Of a DNA stretch of 64,000 nucleotides, positions 50,101 to 58,900 are shown one piece after another. Below the pieces are notes generated by a model, which was given only the letters and a program-made list of their open reading frames with translations, had not been told where the DNA came from and did no database searches. The stretch comes from Cauispirillum nitrogeniifigens. GTDB lineage: Bacteria > Pseudomonadota > Alphaproteobacteria > Rhodospirillales > Rhodospirillaceae. Location: the NCBI RefSeq assembly GCF_049800675.1, contig NZ_JBLOOT010000008.1:124001-188000 (forward strand), written 5' to 3'. Within the stretch, counting starts at the first letter, position 1. Each line of letters opens with the position of its first letter. The translations under genes and the position numbers were made by a program.

Positions 50101-51369
50101 ACGTTCTTCCTGGAGAACAACGGCCACGGCCTGACCATCAACGGCGGGGCCGGCCGCGACGAGTTCGTCCTCGATCCGCTGGCGAGCCACACCTGGGGCA
50201 TCCTCAATGGCGGCGCCGGCTATGACGTGATGGTGCTCCACGGCGCCATCGACTACCGGGGCAACGCCGCGACGACGGGCATGGAGGAACTGCGCCTGGA
50301 GGGGGCCGGGACCGTCACCCTCGATGGCAACGACTTCGGGCCGGCCCTGCACCTTGACATCGCCAGCGGCATCACCGGGCTGGAGGTCCACGCCGACACC
50401 CCGGACGGGCAGGGCAGCTACAATGTCGATCTGTCGGGGTGGACCTTCGGCGGCGCCAGCCGGCCGGTGGTCACGCTGCACGGCACCGACACCCTGCTGG
50501 CCCACCAGACGCTGATCGGCAGCGGCGGCAATGACGAGATCATCGCCGGCGCCGGCACCGCCGCGGCTTACGGCGGTGCCGGGGACGACTACCTCCACGC
50601 CAACGAAAAGCACGGCGCCCTCTTCGACGGCGGCAGCGGCGCCAACACCATCAGCTTCGCCACCCTGTCCTCCGGCTATGGCGTCTACGTCGACCTGGCG
50701 TATGAGGAGGCCGGCGACATGGCCTACAATTGGTCGATCCAGGTGCGGAACTTCGACACCATCGTCGGCAGCCATGCTTCGGATGAACTGTGGGGCGACG
50801 ACGGGGCCAACGTCATCTACGGCAGCACCGGGGGCGGCAACGACACGCTGGCCGGACGGGGCGGTGACGACATCCTCTACACCGATGGCGGCTGGGTGCA
50901 GGGCGGGCGCGGCAACGACATCCTGTCGGCGGTCGACCCCAACACCGGGTTCGCGGCCAGCGGGTCGGTCCGCTACTCCTTCGAGGACATCACCACTCTG
51001 GCCGACATCGGCGACTTTGGCGTCGACACCATCGTCGGCTGGCGGAGCAGCGACGCCATCTATGTCCGTTCCGCGTACACCGACCTTGCCAGCGGCACCA
51101 ACCCGGTCTTCGACTCCTTCATGTCCTTCGCCAATCCCTACTATGCCGAGGTTGACGAGAACGGCACCATGACCGGCGGCTTCGCCCATCTGGGCGGCTT
51201 CGTGGTGGTGGACAGCGGCGACGACCTGGAACTGTGGTACACCGAGGGAACGTCGGCACAGTTCGCCGCCGGCACGGCGCAGAGCTACCAGATCGCCGTG
51301 CTGGAGGACGCCACCCTGGGCCAGATCTCGGCCGGCAACATCCTGGCGACCAACCTCATTCCGTCGTGA
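47158..51369 (+). CDS. Giant FecR-domain RTX (hemolysin-type calcium-binding) protein
   Basis: The product has 1403 residues and no Sec signal. A FecR-like domain lies at about 30-200 (IGTIEAVTGTATIVRADGT, GDTVFAGDTVETG, VATIGIRGTSGTIG). A Pro-rich linker follows, with six to seven copies of EPTEEP (about 305-340). RTX nonapeptide repeats of the GGxGNDxL type then run in several blocks from about 375 to 890 and again near 1130-1260, broken by non-repeat segments. The C-terminus (ATLGQISAGNILATNL) is hydrophobic, like type I secretion signals. It is probably a surface or released adhesin-like protein exported by a type I system, which is not encoded here. Confidence 0.9.
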   Translation: MGNQQLVPSTPSGEATPADAAPQLAQAEPPIGTIEAVTGTATIVRADGTRHAAQPGDTVFAGDTVETGANATIGLTFVDGTQFALGARGRMVLDEMVFDPASGDGAASFNLLAGTFSFVSGQLAKAGPDAMKVGTPVATIGIRGTSGTIGVGSGGDGSQLQVVLVPDADGTVGEILVTTPDGQTYTLNLPLGALSVSGPLVQTYTMTPLEFEQTFGEVLRSLPSGSQQIFNEIQQVPPPEDVPDAPEGPQGPPDQPPGPRPGFLDPADPTAPPRPVVPEPPVQTVPPVLTVTPPPGEPGRPQPTREPEPTEEPEPTEEPEPTEEPEPTEEPEPTEEPVDTHAQGRAVGETVFDKSESALHWTVTGDAAANTIFTGSGNDTINSGGGDDIVMSSGGNDTINAGAGNDYIIGGSGAGDDVYDGGAGSDWVAYASASRSITVHLAGAAGYPLAGRAVGLDIGTDVLTGIENVIGGHGNDTIVGNAQANFLMGGGGDDLLAGGGGGDIIVGGDGNDTIVGGGTGDNLYDGGEGEDWVSYATTTRGVIVDLNNNAALGDELGRDAFLNIEHVQGGAGNDSLIGGAGRNILIGGAGDDLLDGGAGDDTLVGGAGRDTLTFSATVGVRVNLATGRAEGNGSGRDTLSGIENVIGTQGNDNLTGDAGANLLEGGAGDDILDGGAGNDTLRGGDGNNILKSLSGNNTFVGGAGRDSMVGGSGADTYVLADGGQATLSDSGGRDVLDLTAWGEAAWFERSGDALVASDDDGSRVRVDGYFSGGALETVRTTAGTYVFTGAAVGGLANDLMFGGLGGDSLSGGGGNDFLDGGAGNDSLSGGAGNDILVGGAGADTLDGGIGDDTLVGGPGADSLLGGAGDDLYVLSSGGGMIHDTAGNDTLDITHLPDGPVFLRRAGESLRLEMAFASPILVQGHFGAGRIEHVWDGGEQRWDILHNQLAGTAGHDILIVWSPDQGHGLSPAATVAGGLGNDTFFLENNGHGLTINGGAGRDEFVLDPLASHTWGILNGGAGYDVMVLHGAIDYRGNAATTGMEELRLEGAGTVTLDGNDFGPALHLDIASGITGLEVHADTPDGQGSYNVDLSGWTFGGASRPVVTLHGTDTLLAHQTLIGSGGNDEIIAGAGTAAAYGGAGDDYLHANEKHGALFDGGSGANTISFATLSSGYGVYVDLAYEEAGDMAYNWSIQVRNFDTIVGSHASDELWGDDGANVIYGSTGGGNDTLAGRGGDDILYTDGGWVQGGRGNDILSAVDPNTGFAASGSVRYSFEDITTLADIGDFGVDTIVGWRSSDAIYVRSAYTDLASGTNPVFDSFMSFANPYYAEVDENGTMTGGFAHLGGFVVVDSGDDLELWYTEGTSAQFAAGTAQSYQIAVLEDATLGQISAGNILATNLIPS
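48069..48170 (+). repeat. 18-bp tandem repeat encoding EPTEEP units
   Basis: About six near-identical 18-bp units (GAACCCGAACCGACGGAG type) encode an acidic Pro-rich linker between the FecR domain and the RTX repeats. The unit length keeps the frame, so copy number can vary without breaking the gene. Confidence 0.8.
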
Positions 51370-51403
51370 CCGTGGAGGGGACGGGGGAGGGGACGGGGGG
51401 CGG

Positions 51404-54400
51404 TCAGCGCCGCCCCAGCGTCCTCAGCGCCCGGTCGATCCACAGGGCGGTCTGCTTTTCCGGCAGGCCGTTCAGGGACAGCCGGGCGCGCAGGGCGACG
51501 TAGTCCACCGCCTCCAGCGGCTGATCCTGGTTGGAGCAGGTGAACACCACCCGCGTCTCCCCCGTCACCGGGTCCCGCTGCGGTTGCAGGCACTGAGCGC
51601 AGATCTCCTTCATCATGCACTGCATGGGGCTGTTGACCGATGCCACGCCGGTCGCCTCGGGCTTGAGGAAGGGCGCCAGCAGGCCGCGCCGGGCCCGCGC
51701 CACGGCGCCCATCATGCCGTCCGAGCCGATGGCGATGATATGGTCGACCTCCGCCAGCGGAATGTCCGCCGGCCCCAGGTCGCCGCGCCCATAGGCGGCC
51801 ATGGCCTCGACGATGGTGCCGACGACGGCCTTGTCCTGCGGCCGGCCGGGGGTGAACCCCGGCGCGACGTCGCAGCACCACACCACCACGTCGGCGGCGG
51901 CCTCGATGTCCTCGACCTTGAAGCGGCCGGTCGGCGCGCGGTAGCCGGCGAAGTACAGCACCCGCGATCCGGCCTCCCGCAGTGCCCGTCCGATGGAGAA
52001 CAGCACGGCGTTGCCCAGCCCGCCGCCAGCCAGCAGCACCGTGCGGTCGGCGAGGATCTCCGTCGGAGCGCCGGTCGGCCCCATCAGCACCACCGGCTCC
52101 CCCGGCTCCAGCAGGGCGCAGAGGTCCGACGAGCCGCCCATCTCCAGCACGATCAGTCCGACCAGCCCCTGGGCGATGTCGGTCCAGGCGCCGGTCAGGG
52201 CCAGCCCCTCCATGGCCAGGGTGGCGCCGGGAACACGGGCGGCGCGGGCCTCGAAGTTGTGCAGGCGGTAGAACTGGCCGGGTTCGAACATGCGGGCCGC
52301 CAGCGGGGCGCGGACCACCACCTCGACGATCTCCGGGGCCAGCCGGGTGACGGCGGCCACCGTCGGCCGCAGGGCATCCTCCAGGCGGGCCAGCAGCGCC
52401 GGGCCGCTCACCCGCCGGGGCGGCCGGGCCATCAGCAGGCGGGTGACGACCGGCGCCCCGCGCTTGGCCGAGGCCATGGCCGACACCACCGACCCGGCGA
52501 AGCCGGGGTGCTGGTCGCCGAAGAAGCTGACCGCCCCGCCGTCGGGGCGCACGGCACGCAGCACCTGGGCCTCGGCCGGCTTGGGCGAGCGTTCCGGGCG
52601 CACCGGCGCGCCGCTGTCGTCCACCGCCTGGAAGAAGCCGTGGTCCAGGGCCACGCCCGGCTGCTCCCCGGCGAGGCTGACGTTGGGCACGGTGCCGGCG
52701 GCGACGATCACCGCGCGCGCCGGGATGGCCTCCTCCCCGCCGTCGGGGGAGGTGGTCCACAGCACGGCGGCGGCGCCCCAGCGGTCAACCACGATGCGGG
52801 CGGGGGCGCGGTGCTCGGTGAAGGTGATGCCTTCCTCCAGCGCCTTGTGCACTTCCTCGGGGTTGTTGCGATAGGCCGGGCTGTCGGTCAGGCCGCGCCG
52901 GTAGACCACCCGCACCCCGCCCCAGGCGTCGCACAGGGCACGCAGGCGCGGCGCCCGGCCTTCCTGCCGCGCCAGGGCGCGTTCGGCGCGGACGGCGCGG
53001 CCGTGGGCCAGGAACTCCTCGGCGATCTCCGCCTCCTCGGCAGTCCAGCGGGCGCGCACGGCGGCCTCGCCCCGCTCGGCCGCCAGGACTTCGTGGCGGT
53101 CGAGGAAGCGCTCCACCTGCACCGGGTAGTAGGCCAGCGCCTCGGTCGCGGCGTCGATGGCCGTCAGGCCGCCGCCGATGACCGCGACCGGCAGGCGCAG
53201 GTGCAGGTTGGCCACGCTGTCGCGCCGCGCCGCCCCGGTCAGTTGCAGCGTCATCAGGAAGTCCGACGCCTGCCGCACGCCCTTGGCCAGGCCGTTGTCC
53301 ATGGCGATCAGCGTCGGCCGCCCGGCGCCCATGCACAGGGCGACGTGGTCGAAGCCCATGGTGAAGGCCATGTCCTCGGTGAGGGTGCCGCCGTAGCGCA
53401 CGCCGCCGAACAGGGCGAAGCCGGCGCGGCGTTCCAGCAGCAGGCGGATCACCGTCAGGAAGTTCTTGTCCCAGCGCACGGTGATGCCGTACTCGGCCAC
53501 CCCGCCGACACCGCCGCTGGGCCGGCTGTCCAGCGGCTGCCACAGGCTGGCGGCCTCAAACACCGGCGAGGTGCGCAGGGCGGGGTCCAGGGGCTCGATC
53601 TTCAGGCCGTCGATCAGCGCCACCGTGTGGCCGTCGTTGAGCAGGTGGTGGGCAAGGGTCAGTCCCGCCGGCCCGGCGCCGACCACCAGCACCTTGCGGC
53701 CGCTGTCGGGCAGCGGCAGCGGACGGGTCAGGTTCAGCGGGTTCCAGCGGGTCAGCAGGCCATAGATCTCCACCCCCCACGGCAGGGCCAGCACGTCCTT
53801 GAGCACCCGCGTCTCGGCCTGGGGGATGTCGACCGGGTCGCGGCTCTGGTTCTGGTAGATGCAGGCGACCATGCAGTCGTTGCAGATGCGGTGCCCGGTG
53901 GCGGCGCACAGCGGATTGTCCACCACCACGATGGCCAGGGCGGCGATGGTCAGGCCGGCGCGCTTGGCCTCGTGCATCTCCGAGATCTTCTCGTCCAGCG
54001 GACAGCCGCGCATGACGCGGCCGTGCGGGTTGACCTGGAGCACCCCGCTCTTGCGGTCGTGCAGGCCCTTGGAGCAGCTGTCGAAGCCCTGGTGATGGCA
54101 CAGGATGCAATAGTGCGCCTCCCCCAGCCCGCCGGCGAGGTCGCAGCCGGCATCGGTCAGGGCGAAGCCGTCGCGCTCGCGCGCCTCGCCGGCGAAGGCC
54201 AGCCCCCGGTCGGTCGGCGTCACCGGCACCAGGGCGGCGGGGTCACGCTTGCGCGGTGCCTTGAACAGGGCGTGGCCGGGCCTCGTGGCGGCGCGCCAGG
54301 CAGCGTAGCGGGCGGCGGTGTCCAGCGCCGCGTCGTCCCAAGTGGCGAGGCGGGCCGCGAACTCCGTCTCGGTGAAGGGGCCGCCCAGGGCCTGCTCCAG

Positions 54401-54793
54401 CGCCGGACCGTCGAAGCCGGCGGCAACCTCGGGCGGGTAGCGTTTCAGGGCATGGCGCTGGACGAACTGCCGGCGGGCCTCGAACAGCGGGTCGAGGGCG
54501 CGCACGGCGGCGGTGGCGGCGGCGACCTCCACCGCGATGCCGAACAGGCGGGCGACGAAGTCCTCCAGGTGCGGCGCCAGGGCCAGCATCAGGGCCGAGG
54601 CTTCGGCAGGCGGCACGGCCGCCGGGTTCGCCCGTGCCGCCCGCAACTGCGTCGCCAGGACCGCGTCGGCGCGGTCGAGGGTTTCCAGAAAGGCGGCGTC
54701 CAGACGCTCCAGCCCCGCGCGCTCCATCAGGTCGGCGAAGCGGAGGCCATGTCCGAGGGTCAGGGGAGGGGCGAGAGGGGGAGTGCTGGGCAT
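51404..54793 (-). CDS. Fused GltD-like / DHODB-like flavoprotein (NfnAB- or sulfide dehydrogenase-like) with unassigned N-terminal domain
   Basis: The product has 1129 residues. Residues 1-200 are helical and match nothing I know. At 229-311 eight cysteines (CILCHHQGFDSC, GCPLDE, NPLC, CNDCMVAC) form an Fe-S region like GltD/NfnB. The FAD motif VGAGPAGLTLAHHL is at about 371, and a second nucleotide fold VAVIGGGLTAIDAATEAL follows. From about 840 the sequence is ferredoxin reductase/PyrK-like (FEPGQFYRLHNFE, VLLAGGGLGNAVLFSIGRAL), ending with the cysteine cluster CMMKEICAQC...C of a [2Fe-2S] site. It joins in one chain what NfnA and NfnB do in two. It is divergent from ctaA. Confidence 0.85.
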   Translation of the reverse strand: MPSTPPLAPPLTLGHGLRFADLMERAGLERLDAAFLETLDRADAVLATQLRAARANPAAVPPAEASALMLALAPHLEDFVARLFGIAVEVAAATAAVRALDPLFEARRQFVQRHALKRYPPEVAAGFDGPALEQALGGPFTETEFAARLATWDDAALDTAARYAAWRAATRPGHALFKAPRKRDPAALVPVTPTDRGLAFAGEARERDGFALTDAGCDLAGGLGEAHYCILCHHQGFDSCSKGLHDRKSGVLQVNPHGRVMRGCPLDEKISEMHEAKRAGLTIAALAIVVVDNPLCAATGHRICNDCMVACIYQNQSRDPVDIPQAETRVLKDVLALPWGVEIYGLLTRWNPLNLTRPLPLPDSGRKVLVVGAGPAGLTLAHHLLNDGHTVALIDGLKIEPLDPALRTSPVFEAASLWQPLDSRPSGGVGGVAEYGITVRWDKNFLTVIRLLLERRAGFALFGGVRYGGTLTEDMAFTMGFDHVALCMGAGRPTLIAMDNGLAKGVRQASDFLMTLQLTGAARRDSVANLHLRLPVAVIGGGLTAIDAATEALAYYPVQVERFLDRHEVLAAERGEAAVRARWTAEEAEIAEEFLAHGRAVRAERALARQEGRAPRLRALCDAWGGVRVVYRRGLTDSPAYRNNPEEVHKALEEGITFTEHRAPARIVVDRWGAAAVLWTTSPDGGEEAIPARAVIVAAGTVPNVSLAGEQPGVALDHGFFQAVDDSGAPVRPERSPKPAEAQVLRAVRPDGGAVSFFGDQHPGFAGSVVSAMASAKRGAPVVTRLLMARPPRRVSGPALLARLEDALRPTVAAVTRLAPEIVEVVVRAPLAARMFEPGQFYRLHNFEARAARVPGATLAMEGLALTGAWTDIAQGLVGLIVLEMGGSSDLCALLEPGEPVVLMGPTGAPTEILADRTVLLAGGGLGNAVLFSIGRALREAGSRVLYFAGYRAPTGRFKVEDIEAAADVVVWCCDVAPGFTPGRPQDKAVVGTIVEAMAAYGRGDLGPADIPLAEVDHIIAIGSDGMMGAVARARRGLLAPFLKPEATGVASVNSPMQCMMKEICAQCLQPQRDPVTGETRVVFTCSNQDQPLEAVDYVALRARLSLNGLPEKQTALWIDRALRTLGRR

Positions 54794-54844
54794 GGACTTT
54801 TTCCCTCCGCGATGAACCATCGGACCCCAAGGGTATCCTTGCCG

Positions 54845-54880
54845 CCCTTGGTTGTTTAGCATTTAATCAAGGACCAAGGG
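54845..54880. promoter_or_regulatory. Candidate operator in the nfn-like/ctaA divergent gap
   Basis: CCCTTGG (54845-54851) and CCAAGGG (54874-54880) form a perfect inverted repeat around an AT-rich core with TTTAGCATTTAATC. The site lies in the 97-base gap between divergent genes and touches the ctaA ribosome site, so a bound protein could affect both. Confidence 0.35.
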
Positions 54881-54890
54881 AGGAGGCCGG

Positions 54891-55946
54891 ATGACCAACA
54901 TCACCGCAGTGGGGCGCTCGGATAGTCGGCTGCCGTCCGGGCGCGCGCTCCACGGCTGGCTGGTGCTGCTGTGCCTGATGGTGTTCGTCATGGTGCTCCT
55001 GGGCGGCGCGACACGGCTGACCGACTCCGGGCTGTCGATGGTCGAGTGGCAGCCGCTGACCGTGCTGCCGCCGCTGGGGGAGGATGCCTGGCAGGCGGAG
55101 TTCGCCAAGTATCAGGCCAGTCCCGAGTTCCGGCACAAGACCACCTACATGACCCTCGGCGAGTTCAAGGGCATCTTCTGGCTGGAGTACGTCCATCGCC
55201 TGTGGGGCCGGCTGATCGGCGCCGCCGTGCTGCTGCCGCTGGCGTGGTTCGCCCTGCGCGGCGCGGTCGACCGCCGGCTGGGCCTGCGCATGGGCGGGCT
55301 GTTCGTGCTGGGTGGTCTTCAGGGCGTGCTGGGCTGGTACATGGTGCGCAGCGGTCTGGTCGATCACCCGGAGGTGAGCCAGTACCGTCTGGCCGCCCAC
55401 CTGGGGCTGGCCATCGTGCTCTATGCCGCGCTGGTGTGGATGGCGCTGACCCTGCGCCGGCCGGGCGGCGCCCTGGATGCCGGCGGGCGGCGCGCGGCCG
55501 GGCTGGCGGCGCTGGTGTTCCTCACCATGCTGTCGGGCGCCTTCGTCGCCGGGCTTGATGCCGGGCTGACCTACAACACCTTTCCGCTGATGGACGGGGC
55601 GCTGGTGCCGCGCGGCCTGGGCGTGCTGGAGCCGGCGTGGCGTAACCATTTCGAAAACATCACCGCAGTACAGTTCCAGCATCGCGTCCTGGCGCTGGCG
55701 ACGGTGGGGGCGGCGGTGCTGCTGCGTGCCAGTCTCGGCGGCGGCGCCCTGACGCCGCGCCGGCGCCGGGCCGCCAATGCCGTCGTGGCCGCCGCCCTGG
55801 CGCAGGCCGGGTTGGGCATCGCCACCCTGGTGCTGGTGGTGCCGGTGCCGTTGGCCGTCGCCCACCAGGGCGGGTCGTTGATCGTGCTCGCCGCCGTCCT
55901 GTGGCTGATGGCGGAGAGTCGCACAGGAGTTGCCGATGGCCGTTAA
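54891..55946 (+). CDS. ctaA: Heme A synthase (CtaA/COX15)
   Basis: The product has 351 residues with eight membrane helices. The family opening LVLLCLMVFVMVLLGGATRLTDSGLSMVEWQPLTVLPP is present, as are the heme-binding histidines in EYVHRLWGR, AAHLGLA, QFQHRVLA and AHQGGS. The enzyme oxidises heme O to heme A for aa3-type cytochrome oxidase in the inner membrane. GGGAGGAGG precedes the ATG. Its 3' end overlaps the following sensor kinase gene by 11 bases. No oxidase genes are in the window. Confidence 0.96.
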   Translation: MTNITAVGRSDSRLPSGRALHGWLVLLCLMVFVMVLLGGATRLTDSGLSMVEWQPLTVLPPLGEDAWQAEFAKYQASPEFRHKTTYMTLGEFKGIFWLEYVHRLWGRLIGAAVLLPLAWFALRGAVDRRLGLRMGGLFVLGGLQGVLGWYMVRSGLVDHPEVSQYRLAAHLGLAIVLYAALVWMALTLRRPGGALDAGGRRAAGLAALVFLTMLSGAFVAGLDAGLTYNTFPLMDGALVPRGLGVLEPAWRNHFENITAVQFQHRVLALATVGAAVLLRASLGGGALTPRRRRAANAVVAAALAQAGLGIATLVLVVPVPLAVAHQGGSLIVLAAVLWLMAESRTGVADGR

Positions 55947-58900
55947 CCCGCCACCCGACGCCCATCGCGGCCTGGCCTTTCTGCGCTATTTCTCCCTGGC
56001 GAGCCTGCTGATCCTGGCCGGCGCCACGGTGGCCCTGGCCTTCCTGCTGCGCTGGCAGGCAGAGCGGGATCTTCAGACCTATGCCCTGGACCGCGCCCAT
56101 CAGCTGGCGGCGGCGGTGTCGCGGCTGATGACCGACACCCTGGCGGCCGATCAGGTGGCGGTGGATGCCGGAAGCGCCCTGCCGGTCCGCGCCGTGGCGG
56201 CGGCGGTGACCCTGGCCACCGACCGGCTGCCGCTGCTCGACGTCAACGTCTATGGCGCCACCGGCGCGCTGATCCATGCCTCGGGCGATGGCGCCCCGAG
56301 CCTGCATACGCCCAACCACCCGGTCATCGACCGCGCCCTGAAGGGCGAGGCGGTGGCCGAACTGCACCACCAGGACGGAACGGCGGGGCTGGCATGGGCG
56401 GTGTCGGCCCATGTGCCCCTGCGCCTGGCGGCCGGCGGGCCGGTGGTCGGGGTGCTCGACATGCACTTCGACATCACCCAGTCCCTGGAGGCGTCACGGC
56501 GCAGCCAGAACCTGGTGCTGGCCCTGGGCGGGGTGGTCATGCTGCTGGTCTACGGCTCGCTGTTCGGCGTCGTCCACCGGGCCGGCGGGCTGCTGCGCCG
56601 CCAGGTCGCCGCCGCCGCCGCCGAGGCCGGCGAGCGCCATCGCGTCGCCGAGGCGCTGGTGGTGTCGGAGCACCGCCTGCGCGCCATCACCGACGCCGTG
56701 CCGGCCCTGATCGCCCAGTTCGACACCGCGCAGCGCTACCTGTTCGCCAATGGCGCCTACAGCGAGTGGTTCGGCATCCAGCCCGAGGATCTGGTCGGCC
56801 GCCGTCTGTCGGAGCACCTGGGCGCCACCTACGCGCCGATGGCCGAGATGGTGACCACCGCCCTGTCCGGCCTCACGGTGACCTTCGAGACGCAGATCGC
56901 CCTGCCGCAGGAGACGCGCCACGTGCGCGTCGCCTTCGTGCCGCAGACGGAGGGGCCGGGCATCGGCGCGCCGGTCAGCGGCTTCTTCTCGATGATCACC
57001 GACATCACCGACCTCAAGCGCCTGGAAGGCGACCTGCGCCTTGCCCGCGACCGCATGGAAGGCGAGGTGGAGCGCCGCACCCAGCTCCTCAAGGAGAGCG
57101 AACGGCGGTTCCGCGACATGGCGGTGGCGACCTCCGACTGGTTCTGGGAAACCGATTCCCATCACCGCTTCTCGTGGTTCTCGGGCGAACAGCTCGAACG
57201 GGCGGGCATCGACACCGAAGGCCTGATCGGCCACACCCGCGCCGAGTTCGTCGCCGCCGACGTGGACCCCCGCCTGCTCGCCGTCCACCAGGCCGACCTG
57301 GACGCCCACCGGCCGTTCCGCGACTTCACCTACCACCGCTACCGCCCTGACGGCCGGCGCCAGTACATCCGCGCCAGCGGCGTGCCGGTGTTCGACAGCG
57401 GCGGGCGGTTCCAGGGCTATCGCGGCACCGCCGCCGACGTCACTGCCCAGTTCCAGGCCGAAGCCCGCGCCCAGCAGGCCGAAAGCCGCCTGATCGAAGC
57501 CATCGAGAGCATTCCCAACGGCTTCCTGCTGTGGGACCAGGACGACCGCCTGATGCTGTGGAATCGCGGCATGGTCGACATCTTCCCGCACATGGCGGCG
57601 GTCATCCGCGTCGGCATCCCGTTCGAGGAACTGGCCCGCACCGCCCTGCGCCGCGCCGGCGACAGCGAGGACGACCTGCGCGCCCGCATCGCCGAGCGCG
57701 TGCGCACCCACCGTTCCCCCGGCGGGGCGCTGGAGATGGAGTTCGACAACGAGCACTGGGTCCTGACCACCGAGCGCCGCACCCCGGACGGCTTCACCGT
57801 CGGCGTCTACACCGACGTGTCCGAGCGCAAGCGGGCCGAACTGGCCCTGTCGCAGAGCGAGGCCGACCTGCGCGCGCTGCTCAAGCTGACCGGCGACCCG
57901 GTGCGCACCTTCCATGAAAAGCTGTCGGCCATCATGCGCTTCGGCAGCCGCCGCTACGGCCTGCCCATCGCCTTCCTCGGCCGCCACGACGCCGACGCCG
58001 GGACCATCGTCATCGAGGACGTGGTGGCCCCGCCCGGCACCCTGGCGCGCGGCGACGCCCTGGCCCTGTCGCGGACCCTGTGCCGCTACACCATCGAACA
58101 GGCCGCTCCGCTGGCCATCGCCGACACCTGCGCCGACGACTGGCAGGGCGGGGTGGAGTTCGCCGGGCGCACCGTGCGCGCCTACCTCGGGGTGCGCATC
58201 CGGGCGCGCGGCCAGACCTATGGCGTGCTGAGCTTCGCCGGCCCCGAGCCGCATGCCCCCTTCACCGCCAGCGAGATCGAGACCCTGCGCCTGATGGCCC
58301 TGTGGGCCGGCGTCGAGCTGTCGCACCATCTGGTGGAGGCCGACCTGCGCGGCGCCATGAGCCAGGCCGAGACCGCCAACCGCACCAAGTCGGAGTTCCT
58401 GGCCAACATGAGCCACGAACTGCGCACCCCGCTCAACGCCATCATCGGTTTCTCCGAAGTCATGGCCCAGGAGGTGTTCGGCCCGATCAGCGACCAGTAC
58501 CGCGACTATGCCGGCAACATCCATGACTCCGGGCGGCACCTGCTCGACATCATCAACGACATCCTCGACGTGTCGAAGATCGAGTCGGGGCAGTTGGTCC
58601 TGCACGAGGAGGACGTCGACCTCACCGCCATCGCCGCCGCTTCCGTGCGGCTGGTGCGCGAGCGGGCCGACCGGGCGCAGATCGCCCTGATCTCCGACCT
58701 GGCGCCGGGCCTGCCGCTGCTGCACGGCGACATGCGGCGCCTCAAGCAGGTGTTCATCAACCTGCTGTCCAACGCCGTGAAGTTCACCCCGCCCGACGGC
58801 ACCGTGACCATCAGCGCCCGCCCGACCGGCGACGGCGGCCTGCGCGTGGTCGTCGCCGACACCGGCATCGGCATGAAGGCCGAGGACGTGCCCCTGGCCC

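Noticed and set aside
47098..51189. 1363-codon open frame on the minus strand
   Set aside because: It mirrors the RTX gene. Its composition (Val/Ala/Asp/Gly) follows from the RTX repeats read backwards, and the sense frame has clear FecR and RTX motifs.
51584..54859. 1091-codon open frame on the plus strand
   Set aside because: It is antisense to the fused flavoprotein, whose sense frame has well-formed FAD, NAD and Fe-S motifs.
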